Below are positions 32,368 through 42,161 of a stretch of 64,000 nucleotides of DNA, in pieces. The notes under the pieces were generated by a model. The model ran no database searches. It was not told the origin of the DNA and worked only from the letters and a program-made list of their open reading frames with translations. Both the position numbers and the translations under genes were made by a program. The stretch covers positions 1 through 64,000 of the forward strand of contig JALCCG010000059.1 in NCBI GenBank assembly GCA_023212695.1, read 5' to 3'. How positions within the stretch are numbered: position 1 is the first letter of the stretch; each line of letters opens with the position of its first letter. Source of the stretch: Sporisorium sorghi (taxonomy: Eukaryota > Basidiomycota > Ustilaginomycetes > Ustilaginales > Ustilaginaceae).

Positions 32368-33522
32368 ATGGACCTTGTACAAGGACTCTTCGAAAAGGTC
32401 GGCGTGCCCGTCCCCGATACCAAGACGCTCTCCCTCATCGGCACTCTCATCTGCATCGGCCTCACAGCCCCACTCGCGGTCATGTTCCACTTCTCAGCAC
32501 GTCCACGCACGCAGCGCATCAAGATCTACCGCGAGCGCGTGCTCATCCTCGGCGCGTCCAACGAGAAGGGCGTCGGCGAAGCGCTTGCCCTCCAGTACGC
32601 CCGCCGCGGGTGTCGCGATCTCATCCTGGTCGGACGCAATCTGCAGGGCTTGGAGGCGGTCAAGAAGCGCTGCATCGAGCAGGCCAAGCAGAGCGAGGAG
32701 TACAACATGTCGGACGAAGCTCCCGGCGATGAGGCAAAGCTGCAGCACGACATGCGTATCCACTGCATCGCGGCTGACTGCGCCAAGGCGGACGACGTGG
32801 ATCGGCTGAGAAAGCAAGTCTCGGCCAAGTTCAAGGGCCTCGACACGCTGCACATCTGCTTTGGCGTTTCGGCGCTGCTGCCGTTGCTCGGCGTAGCGGG
32901 TGTAGATCCTGTGCGGCCGTCCGGAGAGCAGGGAGCGGCCAAGGTGTACGCCGACAAATCAGGTCTCGAGGCGGTGCAGCAGGCCGTGGCCAGCGCGTCC
33001 AACGTCAACGTCGCAGGAACCGCCGTGTGTCTCGCTGCTTTCCTGCCAATGCTCCAAACCACATCGCCCTTCCCTGCCGTCGTCCTGATCTCTTCAGCCG
33101 CAGCCCTTTTCGCGACCCCCACACGCTCCGTATACGCTGCGACCAAGTCGGCGCAGCTCTCGCTCTTCCGCTCCGTCGCGATCGAATCGCAGGCCCACGC
33201 CGAGGTGGCTCCGGACAGCGCGGGCAAGCGTCGCTCCAAAGTGCGTTTCTTGTCCATCTGCCCCGGCACCATTGCCACTTCCTTCCGCCACTCGGCGGTG
33301 GACCTGGACAAGACCAAGTCCGACCTGCCGGAGGACCTGGCGTGGGTGAAAGGCGAACGCATGCTCACGTCAGAAGGCGTCGCGGAGAAGACCATCTTTG
33401 CAGTGGATCGATACACAGAGGGCACCATCACCCTGCCGCCCTTCTACGCGTTTGCGACGTGGATCGACAAGGTGTTCCCGAGCTTCATCGCGAAACAGGC
33501 GCGCAAGAAGTACGCCTATTGA
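32368..33522 (+). CDS. Membrane-anchored short-chain dehydrogenase/reductase
   Basis: This intronless 384-aa protein has an N-terminal hydrophobic anchor (about residues 18-40, TLSLIGTLICIGLTAPLAVMF) followed by basic residues. The Rossmann fold starts at VLILGASNEKGVGEALA, a variant glycine motif with extra spacing. A basic residue follows strand 2 (LVGRN). An ISSAAAL serine and the YAATK catalytic pair are present, then a CPGTIATSF block after the sixth strand. The C-terminus ends KKYAY. It probably faces the cytosol from the ER or lipid-droplet membrane and acts on a lipid or steroid-like substrate, by analogy with anchored SDRs. The substrate is unknown. The 3' end lies 82 bp from the stop of the convergent acidic-protein gene. 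Confidence 0.85.
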   Translation: MDLVQGLFEKVGVPVPDTKTLSLIGTLICIGLTAPLAVMFHFSARPRTQRIKIYRERVLILGASNEKGVGEALALQYARRGCRDLILVGRNLQGLEAVKKRCIEQAKQSEEYNMSDEAPGDEAKLQHDMRIHCIAADCAKADDVDRLRKQVSAKFKGLDTLHICFGVSALLPLLGVAGVDPVRPSGEQGAAKVYADKSGLEAVQQAVASASNVNVAGTAVCLAAFLPMLQTTSPFPAVVLISSAAALFATPTRSVYAATKSAQLSLFRSVAIESQAHAEVAPDSAGKRRSKVRFLSICPGTIATSFRHSAVDLDKTKSDLPEDLAWVKGERMLTSEGVAEKTIFAVDRYTEGTITLPPFYAFATWIDKVFPSFIAKQARKKYAY

Positions 33523-33604
33523 GAACAGTGTATTCCTGCAAAGCATTGGGTATGAAAAAAGGTGCTACAACATCCTCCTGTTGTACGCTCCCCGCGTCTT
33601 CAAG

Positions 33605-35359
33605 TCACTGTCGGTCATCTGCAGCTTCGTGCTCGTCCGCGCCTGAAATGCCTGCTAAGCTTGACGTAAAGTCGGTCCTGCCGCCGCGCTTGGCAAAGTC
33701 GGACAGATCACTGAGCGTCCGTAGTGTTCTTGAAAAAAGACGAGTGAAAGCCACATCCCACTGACCAATGGCATCGGATAGACTGAAGTTGATAGACCCA
33801 AGTTCGGAGCGGGACATCTTGACGTTGGCATCGCCGTTGTTCGTGTCCGCATCCTCATCTTCGTTTGCGTCTGCACTTGCTGTACGGCGTCGCTTGCTCG
33901 GCAGACCGTCAGCACGTGGCTCGTCGACTTGAGGTGAGATTTCCGAATCGTCGTCACGCTTCCTCTTGTCATGCGGGTCGTTGGAAGTGACGGCCTCGAC
34001 GGTTCCAAGTACCGAGGCGCCGAGCGTCTGGTCTGACTCGTCTTCCTCTTTTGCGACTCTGCTCTGAACGTTTGACGGCTCGTCGTCTTCATCATCGTCA
34101 TCGTCGGCGTCAGGATCGAGCTTGCGGTCGAACAAGTATTGGTAGTGTTTATGCTCCTCCGTGTCTTCGGCAGCAACGTACCCTTCCTCTGCATTGGCTC
34201 CATCGTTGTCGATCTCGACATCTTCAAAGTCTGCCGCGTCATCGTCATCAGCCTGTTCAGCGACTATGTCAGGATCCGGCTTGACGTCGAGTGCACCATC
34301 GAGCGTATTGTCACGAGGCTCGTCGCGCTCCGCTTCATCTTCTTGCATGGTGGGCGGGGCGGGAGCATCGAGCTCCGAACGCATCCAGGAAAACAGCTTG
34401 TCGCGCGAAGAGATGGCGATGTTTCGCAGCCGCACCTGATCCGTCACGCCCACGGTCTTGTTTCCTCGACCGCCGTGGATCGGCAAGCTCTCTCGTGGTG
34501 ATGTGCTTGAAGAGGCGGAAGCGCTGGATACGAAGCGGCCATCGATAGCGGGCAAAGGCACGAGACTGCTCGTTGAATGAGCAGCCGGGGCGAGCTGGGG
34601 TCTTCGAGACTGCAGAAGATTGCCGGAGTCCGGTTGAGCATCAGCGCCTTCTGAATCTGGGAATGCTTTCCTTGCATTGCTGAGCGCTACGGGAAGATTG
34701 ATGAGGTTGCCCCGTAAGACTGCGGCCCAGATCCGGTCGAGAAGATCGAGGGTCTGAAGAGCGAGGTTGAGCTGTTTGGTGCGCAAAGCAATCTGGAACT
34801 GCCTTTCCTCTTCTCCGTCCGAGTCCGAGTCTTCCTCCTTGTCGTCTTCGCCGCGTTCTCGGTCAGCTTCGTCAACCTCGTCGCCATGCCGTTGCTGCTT
34901 CTGGCGCCTTCGCTGCCGTTTCAACGCCTCGACCTCCATGGCCAGGCTGTACCCTGTGATGCCATCGCTGAGATCCGTGGAGCATCGCAGCAGATAAGAG
35001 ACAAGCAGGTTGGTGCTGCCACTGCCATACGGTGGAACGTGAGCGAGAACGCCCAACAAGCGCATCCACTCGGCGAGATAGCTGGTCAACGTATGTAGAG
35101 GCGAGGAGGGATCGAATCGCTTGCGATAGCCTCGTGTGATCTCTTCCAGTGCGCCATCGAGGAATGATCTGAGCTTGGCCTCTTGCTTGCTGGAGAGCGG
35201 CTTTGGAGTTGCGACCGAGTCTGCCACACCGTTGTCGCGGTGGCCGCTGCTGCTGCTGTTGTTCTGCTCATTGTTCTGCGCAGTAGGTCGACCACCAGTG
35301 TCGTCGTAATCGAACACTGTCGAAAGATCGTCGATGATGAATCCGCCGCCAGACTGCAT
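33605..35359 (-). CDS. Acidic nuclear-type protein of unknown function
   Basis: I do not recognise this 584-aa protein. Its N-terminal third is probably folded and helical (residues about 55-135, from KLRSFLDGALEEITRGYRKR to LLVSYLLRCSTDL). A second helical block is at about 190-225 (FQIALRTKQLNLALQTLDLLDRIWAAVLRG). The rest is disordered, with acidic stretches (DPDADDDDDEDDEP), KRKR/KRRR basic motifs that could act as nuclear localisation signals, and a C-terminal amphipathic segment (INFSLSDAIGQWDVAFTRLF). It is head-to-head with the AlkB-like gene, 382 bp apart. A cryptic intron near the C-terminus (GTCAGT donor at about 33770) is possible but not needed. Confidence 0.75.
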   Translation of the reverse strand: MQSGGGFIIDDLSTVFDYDDTGGRPTAQNNEQNNSSSSGHRDNGVADSVATPKPLSSKQEAKLRSFLDGALEEITRGYRKRFDPSSPLHTLTSYLAEWMRLLGVLAHVPPYGSGSTNLLVSYLLRCSTDLSDGITGYSLAMEVEALKRQRRRQKQQRHGDEVDEADRERGEDDKEEDSDSDGEEERQFQIALRTKQLNLALQTLDLLDRIWAAVLRGNLINLPVALSNARKAFPDSEGADAQPDSGNLLQSRRPQLAPAAHSTSSLVPLPAIDGRFVSSASASSSTSPRESLPIHGGRGNKTVGVTDQVRLRNIAISSRDKLFSWMRSELDAPAPPTMQEDEAERDEPRDNTLDGALDVKPDPDIVAEQADDDDAADFEDVEIDNDGANAEEGYVAAEDTEEHKHYQYLFDRKLDPDADDDDDEDDEPSNVQSRVAKEEDESDQTLGASVLGTVEAVTSNDPHDKRKRDDDSEISPQVDEPRADGLPSKRRRTASADANEDEDADTNNGDANVKMSRSELGSINFSLSDAIGQWDVAFTRLFSRTLRTLSDLSDFAKRGGRTDFTSSLAGISGADEHEAADDRQ

Positions 35360-35741
35360 TCTTGCCTTGCTGAATGATCTTGGCTACTGAGGATGGTGGC
35401 TAAGTCGGAAGAGCCGAAAACAGCACGGGCCTTCCGACGAAGCCGCCTTTTTGGCCTCCACCTTTTTGGCTTGCAGCTGGCTGAGTTCCGGCCTGCCTTT
35501 CGGAAAAGGGTCCTGCATAAATTCAGAAGAAATCGGACAACTGCGCAGAAAAAAGGGCGACTCGCTGACATTTGTGACTTCAAGCTGCGCCTCTGCGAAT
35601 CCTTCTCTCTTCATACAATCACAGCTGAGCTGATTCGACGCCTCGCAACTTGCGCATCCAGCGTCTTGACGGACAGTCATGATGGCAAGGCTCAGCTCCG
35701 AACTCGATACTCATCTTGACCACACCACAGTCAAGTGAAAG
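35360..35741. promoter_or_regulatory. Bidirectional intergenic region
   Basis: This 382-bp gap separates the start codons of the acidic protein (minus) and the AlkB-like dioxygenase (plus). Both promoters must lie here. Confidence 0.45.
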
Positions 35742-38003
35742 ATGGCGAGCGGTCCCATCATTTGGTCCGAGACACGACAAGAACTCTGCGAGAGCCTCCC
35801 CTACTACCGTGCCTACCAGACCGGATCCTACGTGACAGGCAACCTGGGCAGGCCACCCTCCACCTCGGAGAGAAAGCTGGACCGCACAAGCGCCGTCCTC
35901 AAGGACTCGATTCCATACGGATATCTCTTGGCGGGCTGGCCATCACGGCGAGATGCATGGGCGCACAACGGAAAAGTCATCATCTCCCACGGCGGCGGGA
36001 AAAGCGAGGTGGACGAGGTACACACCGGTTCGACCGCCTCTGCGGCCAAGGCGTCTCTCAAGCAAGACCAGTCGGCGAGCGACAATATCATCCGTGCGCT
36101 ATTGCACTCTTCGCGGCATAGGCTGCCTATTGTGCTGATCGCGGCGGACTCGTATGCGTTGCTTCCGTTCAAGCTGGCATGCTCGTATGCTGTGTTGGGA
36201 TGGTATCTGATTACGGACTGCTGGGCGGAGCGGGAGAGCTCCAGCGGCGAAGCCGGTTTTGTCAGATGGAAGTTTCGCTTCGAGTGGATCCCGGCCCAGG
36301 GCCAACCTTGGTGGGAGCTGCCGGCCGCATCGCCAGGCAGAAGCTGGAATCCACGACAACGCATCGAGATCTTTACAAGGGCGCAGCGTCAGCTGGTCAA
36401 CCAGATGCGAGCAAGGGGAAACGGGAGCAATGCATCACGGCCCTGCTCGTCTTCGCCACTGCCGGAATCGTCTCCGTCTGAACAGGTAGCTGACGAGGAA
36501 AGACATCGACTTCTCTTCGGACCCATCGAGGTGAAAGCCAAGCTCGTCTCCACCGTAACTGCGACCCTGGACGCCAACACCCCATGCAACACGTCCAACG
36601 CAGCGTCTTGCCTCCGTTGCAAATCACCCAGCCCCCACGTCTTCGACATCGGCTGGATGTGTCTTCACCCCGAATGCCCAACCTTCTTCCTCCTGCCTTC
36701 CGGCGAGCATCCGAACGAAGACTATTTGACCTTCAACTCCACATTCCTCCAGCCTCAAGGCGACTCTCTCAACGACGCCTTCCCCAGCGGAATCCCGCCC
36801 TTCCCGCTCATCCCCACCCGACCCTCCTCTCGCTCTATGGACCAGGCACGCGGCCTCTGGTGTCGCAAGTGCGGACGCCTCAGCTGCCGCGAAATCATCT
36901 TCCAGCCGCGGTGCGCGCACTGCGGCCACAAGGTCGGCAAGTGGAAGCCTTTGCCGACCGTGCAGCCGCCTGTGCTGTCTCGGCCGCAGTTTGATTTCGC
37001 CTCTTCGGGGTCGGAGGCGGGTGCGGGACCGGCGGTGTTTGATCCCATCGTCAGTGCTACTTCGGGAATAGTGCTGAGCATGCGCAAGGCCGACGGGCTG
37101 GTCATGTATACATTCGCATTTCCGGCGATGTTTGGCGATTGTAGCGTGCATCTTGTTCAGGCGGACATTGATGCGGGGGCTCAGGAGGTGGAGGCGGATA
37201 GAATCTTTGCGGAGTTCCAGAGGCATGCATGGCCTGTTGAGGAAGAGGCGGGCGAAGAGGCTTTGGGGGCGGACAGAGCGGACCTGGCGACACAGAAGAT
37301 GGAAGAAGGGCAGGATACACCACGAGAAGCAAAACGTCTCAAGACCGAGCCAGCGATTCCAGCATCCATGTCGTCGCTCGATGACCCAGCGCTTGATGCA
37401 GATCAAGGATGCGACTCGACCAGCAAGCAACCCAAAGTGATCCCATTCCGGCGGCACGTCCTCAAACAGCACGCCGGTGGCTCTGGCCGCATGCTCACGC
37501 AGCAATTCACCTGCAACTACGGCGTCGCCTACAAGCATGTTGTAGCGATGGGTACCGAGGCGCTCGACTCACATTCGCCAGCGTGCATCTTGTCTACGCT
37601 CTCCCTCCTACACACACGCACGCGCTGTGTCGTCCCCGAAGCGCACACGTTCAACGAGCTGTACCCCGTGCTGTACCTGGCGCACCAGAAGATGGGCTTC
37701 CACGACGACGGCGAGCCCGGCCTCGGGCCCATCGTCGCGTCGCTCTCGCTCGGCTCGGCGTGCAGGATGAAGTTCCGATTGAAGGCCAAGCATCAGCAGA
37801 GGTTTGAACAGGTCAGCGCGAGGGATAGGACCGTGCTCGATCTCCCGTTGAGGCACGGCTCGGTCGTCGTCCAGCAGGGCCACGATCTGCAGACGTTCTT
37901 CGAGCATTCGGTCAGCCCCGATGGGTTTCGGATCGCCGTCACTGCACGGAGGATCGATCCCGAAGAGAATGATAAGGGGCCCGCTAGCAAGCGCAGGAAA
38001 TGA
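35742..38003 (+). CDS. AlkB-like 2-oxoglutarate/Fe(II) dioxygenase with zinc-binding module
   Basis: This intronless frame encodes 753 aa. The C-terminal part (about 560-740) is a 2OG-Fe(II) dioxygenase. The iron triad is H654-x-D656 in MGFHDDGEPGLGP and H722 in FFEHSV. The 2OG-binding arginine is R730, or the RR pair in FRIAVTARRI. The order resembles AlkB/ALKBH. Upstream, at about 285-410, eight or more cysteines occur in CxxC-like pairs (CLRCK, CLHPEC, CRKCG, CAHCG), probably a zinc-binding module. The N-terminal about 180 residues (YYRAYQTGSYVTGNLGRP, GYLLAGWPSRRD, VIISHGGGKS) look like a conserved domain I cannot name. Substrate (nucleic acid or protein) is unknown. It is divergent from the acidic-protein gene. 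Confidence 0.8.
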   Translation: MASGPIIWSETRQELCESLPYYRAYQTGSYVTGNLGRPPSTSERKLDRTSAVLKDSIPYGYLLAGWPSRRDAWAHNGKVIISHGGGKSEVDEVHTGSTASAAKASLKQDQSASDNIIRALLHSSRHRLPIVLIAADSYALLPFKLACSYAVLGWYLITDCWAERESSSGEAGFVRWKFRFEWIPAQGQPWWELPAASPGRSWNPRQRIEIFTRAQRQLVNQMRARGNGSNASRPCSSSPLPESSPSEQVADEERHRLLFGPIEVKAKLVSTVTATLDANTPCNTSNAASCLRCKSPSPHVFDIGWMCLHPECPTFFLLPSGEHPNEDYLTFNSTFLQPQGDSLNDAFPSGIPPFPLIPTRPSSRSMDQARGLWCRKCGRLSCREIIFQPRCAHCGHKVGKWKPLPTVQPPVLSRPQFDFASSGSEAGAGPAVFDPIVSATSGIVLSMRKADGLVMYTFAFPAMFGDCSVHLVQADIDAGAQEVEADRIFAEFQRHAWPVEEEAGEEALGADRADLATQKMEEGQDTPREAKRLKTEPAIPASMSSLDDPALDADQGCDSTSKQPKVIPFRRHVLKQHAGGSGRMLTQQFTCNYGVAYKHVVAMGTEALDSHSPACILSTLSLLHTRTRCVVPEAHTFNELYPVLYLAHQKMGFHDDGEPGLGPIVASLSLGSACRMKFRLKAKHQQRFEQVSARDRTVLDLPLRHGSVVVQQGHDLQTFFEHSVSPDGFRIAVTARRIDPEENDKGPASKRRK

Positions 38004-38117
38004 CGCACAGTGCTAGCCCTGCCCAGCATCAGCAAACAAATCACATCCATCCACACTTTCGTAACCAAAAACAATGCAAAGTGCGGCGATTGCAAAACCC
38101 AAAAAAGTATAAAAAGA

Positions 38118-41100
38118 TCAAAAGAACGTTCGAGAATCGTGCAAGTGATGCTGCTGATGCTGATATGAATGCTGAGGAGACGGCAGCATCGAGAAGTGTT
38201 CGTTCCGCTGCTGCTGATGATGCGCAAAAACGGGGTTGTACGGGTCATACGCATCCTGTGGCGATGGGGACGGATGCGACCAGAGCGGCTCCGACTCCAG
38301 CTCTCTTCGCGCAAACATTGCCGATCCGTCCGAGGCGGTGCTGTTTGTGTTGCCAACGTGCATGCTCGCCAGTTGCCTTTCCAGCGCCGCTGTGGTACCG
38401 TAGATGCTGCCGGCGTTGTTTGTGTTGACGGGCGCGCTGGCGTTGTTGACATTGACACTGGGCAGCAGACCCATCTCGACTGCCAATGGCCGGTACGGAG
38501 GCATGTTGACCAGCCCGTGCTTGATCAACAGCGCCTTGACGTCTTCGGAGCACCTCTGCCGCTCGGCTCCCTCCAACACGTCCGCTTCCGCAAACAATTT
38601 CGTGACAAACTGACTCCCGTGCACTTGATCGACCAGGATCTCTTCGAGCAGCTGCGGCCGCCCGCCTTCGAACAGCACGCGCAGCAGCAGCCGCGACGCC
38701 TCGACGTCCGTCTTCTGGCTGATGACGCGAAGCACCGTCTGCGACGCGAGCTTGTGCGTGCACAGACTAGCGAGATGCGGCGCAAAGCGCGGCGCCAGCA
38801 GTCGAAATCGTCCCGGCAGCGCCGAGGCGTCCAACAACCACGTCACAAGCAACGCCCCGTTCTGGCTCGTCGCCAGCGGCACCGAATTGAGCACGATCGC
38901 CAGCGCCACCTGCTTGATGTGAAACTTGGGCACCTGCGCCGACTCCAAACACGCCCGCATGCTGCGAGATCCAAACCGACCCTGCGCCACCTCCCAACAT
39001 CGGTCCACCATGGCCTCAAATATGAAATCGCTGTGCGGACTGCCGAACGGGATCAGCCGCTGCACCACGTAGTTGCCAAACTGATCCAACAGCAGCGGCG
39101 GCACGTACGGCCGAATGTGCTGAGCGATGATGGCCCGCTGATCGTCAGCATGCGTGCAGTCGATGATCTTCTGCGCAGCCCAGGTGCCGTTCTTGTGCAC
39201 GCCTATCATGGCCAGGTGCGGCGCAATGAGTTCGAGCATCGTCTTCTTCATGGGCTCGCTGCAGCGTTCGAAGAACTTTTGCACGAGCGTGTTGCCAATG
39301 AAATCGGACGATAGATCCACCACGCACGGCAGGTAGTCGCGAGCAATTGCATCCGCATCCGAGGGAAGGCAGTTCGGCGTTTCGAGACGCTTGCGCACCT
39401 CTTTGAGCCTGTTGTTGTCGAAGCGCTTGCCAGGAGGCAGCTCGGGCACCGGTGGGATGCGTGTGAAGTAGGTCACGAGCGATGTGGGCCGCGCGATGCG
39501 TGCAATGTCGGCTTCCACGCCGGGGTCCGTCTCGTCGAGCTCGCGCATCAGCATCTGCAGGTCATTGATCGTAGCCTTGGGCTTCATCTCGGCCGGCAGA
39601 GGCACACCGCCCTTGTCGCTGCTGGGCACGATGCTGTTCGACGAGCTGTGGGCCGGGAACCCACTGACTCGCCCGGGCGCACCTGTTGTCGGTAATCGAG
39701 CAGCATCGGCGCTGAGATTGCGAACGAGGCCGTGCGCGTTGAGTGCGTTCGGCTGTAGATAGTGATGCCGCGACAAGCCATCGAGGGCGATGCTGTGACG
39801 GGGATCTTCCATGCCTCGGGACATTTGCGAATTTTCCAGGGGTGTTCCTGGAACAACTCCCGAAAGAGAGGCGAGTGCGTCCATGGCTGCTTGGAACTCG
39901 AGAGACCCGGGATCGAGAGATCCAAAGTAGCTGTCCGAGACCCTGGCTGGGACCTTGGCAAAGCCGATTCTGACAGGACCAACTTCGGGGCCCAAAACTT
40001 CACGGCCGTGAAGGGCCTTGCGCGCTACCATCGCGTCGTCGAGGCGGTCAAAGTTGATGAAGGCACAGCTCTTGCTCGCCAAGACACGGATGCTCTCGAT
40101 GGACCCAAATGGTGCAAAAATGGAAACCAGCGTCTCGGTGGATGTGGTGGAAGGTATGGATCCGATCCAGAGCGCCCTCGATGCCTCTTGGTTGACCGGC
40201 TCTGCGCCAAACGCTTCGTTGCCTACACCGTCTGCCGGACCGGCAAGTGTTTCTGAAGTGGGCGCAAAGCCTCCAAAGCCTGCTTGAGGCACCGACTCAG
40301 GTTTTCCGAAGCCGATGCGCACTTGGCCTTCTGGGCCCATCGTGCCGAGACCGAGGCGGCTGCCCAGACGTCCAGCCAGGTCTTCTTTGGCGCGAACAGC
40401 ATCGGCGACCTCGACAAAGTTGACGAAAGCGCAGCTCTTCTCGGGCACCAAACGGATGGTCTCGATGGAGCCGTAGCGCGACAAAATCTGCAAGAGGTCG
40501 GAACTGGTTATGGTGGGTCGAAGCTGACCGATCCACAAGGTGCGTGTTGGCTGAACGAAGGGAGAAGTGGCACCCGACTTTTGACTGCCTGGACGTTGCT
40601 GATGCTGCTGCTGCTGCGTGCGAGCATGACCGTACACGTCGACCATGGAGGACGCTTCGCTGGCACTGGAAGAGCTAGGTCGCGATTGGGTATCTCTTGC
40701 TAGCGAAGCTTCGTACTGCATCTGCGTCATGCGCAACAAGGCTTGCTCGGCTCTAGCACGGCCGCCGGGACCCGAAAATGCGGCAATGGTGCCGGCACGA
40801 TTGCGCCCGTTTGCCAGGAAAGCGGAGAGATCGTTGGTCGAGTTGGCAGGAGGAGCCAATCCAGGCGATGTGACTGGCAGGTGGAGGTGACCGGCATAGC
40901 CCGGAGGCGTAGGACTTGGATCAAAGCCGCCAAGCGTACTAGGCAGGACGCCGGACGGGCCAGCGCGGAACTGACTCGACATGGGAGCTCGGGAATGCGG
41001 TTGATCTAGCACACCCATGCTGGTGGCTCTGGGTCTATTTGAAGATGCGGAGGCTCGGTTGACACAGTCGTTGCCCTGTGCCGAAGAAGTCGCACCGTAC

Positions 41101-42161
41101 TGGTGGAGACGGTTGTGAAGCGCCGTGTTGAGGAGTGACGAGTGAGGAGCGTTGCCGGCGTAGGGACTCTGAGAGCCTGAAAGATGACCGGAACGGGTGC
41201 CGGCAGGATTGCTGGTGGGCTGGGATGCAGACTCGGAGGCAGCTTCTGATGGACTAAACGCAAAGGAGGGGAGGTAGCTGCTGCTACGCGCACGCCCTTC
41301 GCCGTTGTTGAGCCTGGGTCGGAGCTGCTGGACGCCGAGCGTAGAGGAGCGGTTGCGAAACTGTGCCGATGTCAGATACGCGTTCGAGTCGGCAAAGTCG
41401 TGGTCGCTGTTGGAGGACGGACGCGTGGTTTGGGATGTGTCTGCGTGAGAAGAGAAGGCAGCGTTCGACTCGCGACGATCGACTGCGCCCAAACCAAGAT
41501 AATCGAGCATGTCCGCGTTGTCGAACGAGAAGCGAGGACCAGCGGCGTCCATTGCATGAGACGGGGAAGTTGGATCGTCTTCGTTGGCAGCCGAAGTCAT
41601 GGTGCTCAAGCCGGAGCGTGTGGGCTGCCAGTGGGAAGAGAAGAAGGATGGACCGAATGCATTTGCGAGGTTGGCCGTTGGTAGAGTGAGAGATCCAGAT
41701 CTGAACCTCTGCGACGAGGAGGATGAGGCCAGGTCGTGGTCAAAGTGAGCCGAGTCGTTGGATGCAGGGATCTGTGAAGCCGAGCCTACTCTTGTCAGGT
41801 CGTGAACTGGACGCTGTGCAGGAGAGATATGTGAGAGCAGTGGACGAGGATCTATCTGAGATGGCGGTTGCAAGGTTGGGATGGTGTCTCCCCAGCTGGA
41901 GGGAAGTGTGCCAGCACGGGCCCTTCCGCGAGTGGAGCGGCTGCTCTCTGCTGGCTCAAAGATGGGATCCGAGTCATTGGCGATGCTGGCTGTACGGTAG
42001 GTGGGTTGACATCGGAAGGCTTCCTCCTCGGCCTGAAGCTGAAGCGCTCGTCGAGAGAGAAAGGAGGCTTGTGATGGTTGTGTAGATGCTGATGGCGATG
42101 CTGAAGTGGATGCTGATGCGTTGGGATGATGGACGGCTTGGCCGTTGTAAGGGTCGTGCAT
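38118..42161 (-). CDS. RRM and Pumilio (PUF) repeat RNA-binding protein, Jsn1/Puf2 type
   Basis: The protein is 1347 aa without introns. A long Ser/Gln/Pro-rich N-terminal half is followed by two RRMs: about 537-620 (RTLWIGQLRPTITSSDLLQI, KSCAFVNFVE) and about 660-735 (RALWIGSIPSTTSTETLVSI, KSCAFINFDR). A PUF domain occupies about 900-1215, with repeats such as DFIGNTLVQKFFERC, NGTWAAQKIIDC, FGNYVVQRLIPFG and RFGSRSMRACLES. This RRM-plus-PUF order is that of yeast Jsn1/Puf1 and Puf2, which bind mRNAs of membrane and mitochondrial proteins. The tail is Gln/His-rich. The 3' end lies 114 bp from the AlkB-like stop codon (convergent). Confidence 0.93.
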   Translation of the reverse strand: MHDPYNGQAVHHPNASASTSASPSASTQPSQASFLSRRALQLQAEEEAFRCQPTYRTASIANDSDPIFEPAESSRSTRGRARAGTLPSSWGDTIPTLQPPSQIDPRPLLSHISPAQRPVHDLTRVGSASQIPASNDSAHFDHDLASSSSSQRFRSGSLTLPTANLANAFGPSFFSSHWQPTRSGLSTMTSAANEDDPTSPSHAMDAAGPRFSFDNADMLDYLGLGAVDRRESNAAFSSHADTSQTTRPSSNSDHDFADSNAYLTSAQFRNRSSTLGVQQLRPRLNNGEGRARSSSYLPSFAFSPSEAASESASQPTSNPAGTRSGHLSGSQSPYAGNAPHSSLLNTALHNRLHQYGATSSAQGNDCVNRASASSNRPRATSMGVLDQPHSRAPMSSQFRAGPSGVLPSTLGGFDPSPTPPGYAGHLHLPVTSPGLAPPANSTNDLSAFLANGRNRAGTIAAFSGPGGRARAEQALLRMTQMQYEASLARDTQSRPSSSSASEASSMVDVYGHARTQQQQHQQRPGSQKSGATSPFVQPTRTLWIGQLRPTITSSDLLQILSRYGSIETIRLVPEKSCAFVNFVEVADAVRAKEDLAGRLGSRLGLGTMGPEGQVRIGFGKPESVPQAGFGGFAPTSETLAGPADGVGNEAFGAEPVNQEASRALWIGSIPSTTSTETLVSIFAPFGSIESIRVLASKSCAFINFDRLDDAMVARKALHGREVLGPEVGPVRIGFAKVPARVSDSYFGSLDPGSLEFQAAMDALASLSGVVPGTPLENSQMSRGMEDPRHSIALDGLSRHHYLQPNALNAHGLVRNLSADAARLPTTGAPGRVSGFPAHSSSNSIVPSSDKGGVPLPAEMKPKATINDLQMLMRELDETDPGVEADIARIARPTSLVTYFTRIPPVPELPPGKRFDNNRLKEVRKRLETPNCLPSDADAIARDYLPCVVDLSSDFIGNTLVQKFFERCSEPMKKTMLELIAPHLAMIGVHKNGTWAAQKIIDCTHADDQRAIIAQHIRPYVPPLLLDQFGNYVVQRLIPFGSPHSDFIFEAMVDRCWEVAQGRFGSRSMRACLESAQVPKFHIKQVALAIVLNSVPLATSQNGALLVTWLLDASALPGRFRLLAPRFAPHLASLCTHKLASQTVLRVISQKTDVEASRLLLRVLFEGGRPQLLEEILVDQVHGSQFVTKLFAEADVLEGAERQRCSEDVKALLIKHGLVNMPPYRPLAVEMGLLPSVNVNNASAPVNTNNAGSIYGTTAALERQLASMHVGNTNSTASDGSAMFARRELESEPLWSHPSPSPQDAYDPYNPVFAHHQQQRNEHFSMLPSPQHSYQHQQHHLHDSRTFF

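Noticed and set aside
38169..39314. 381-codon open frame on the plus strand
   Set aside because: Antisense to the PUF domain. The translation is Arg/Gln/His-rich shadow sequence.
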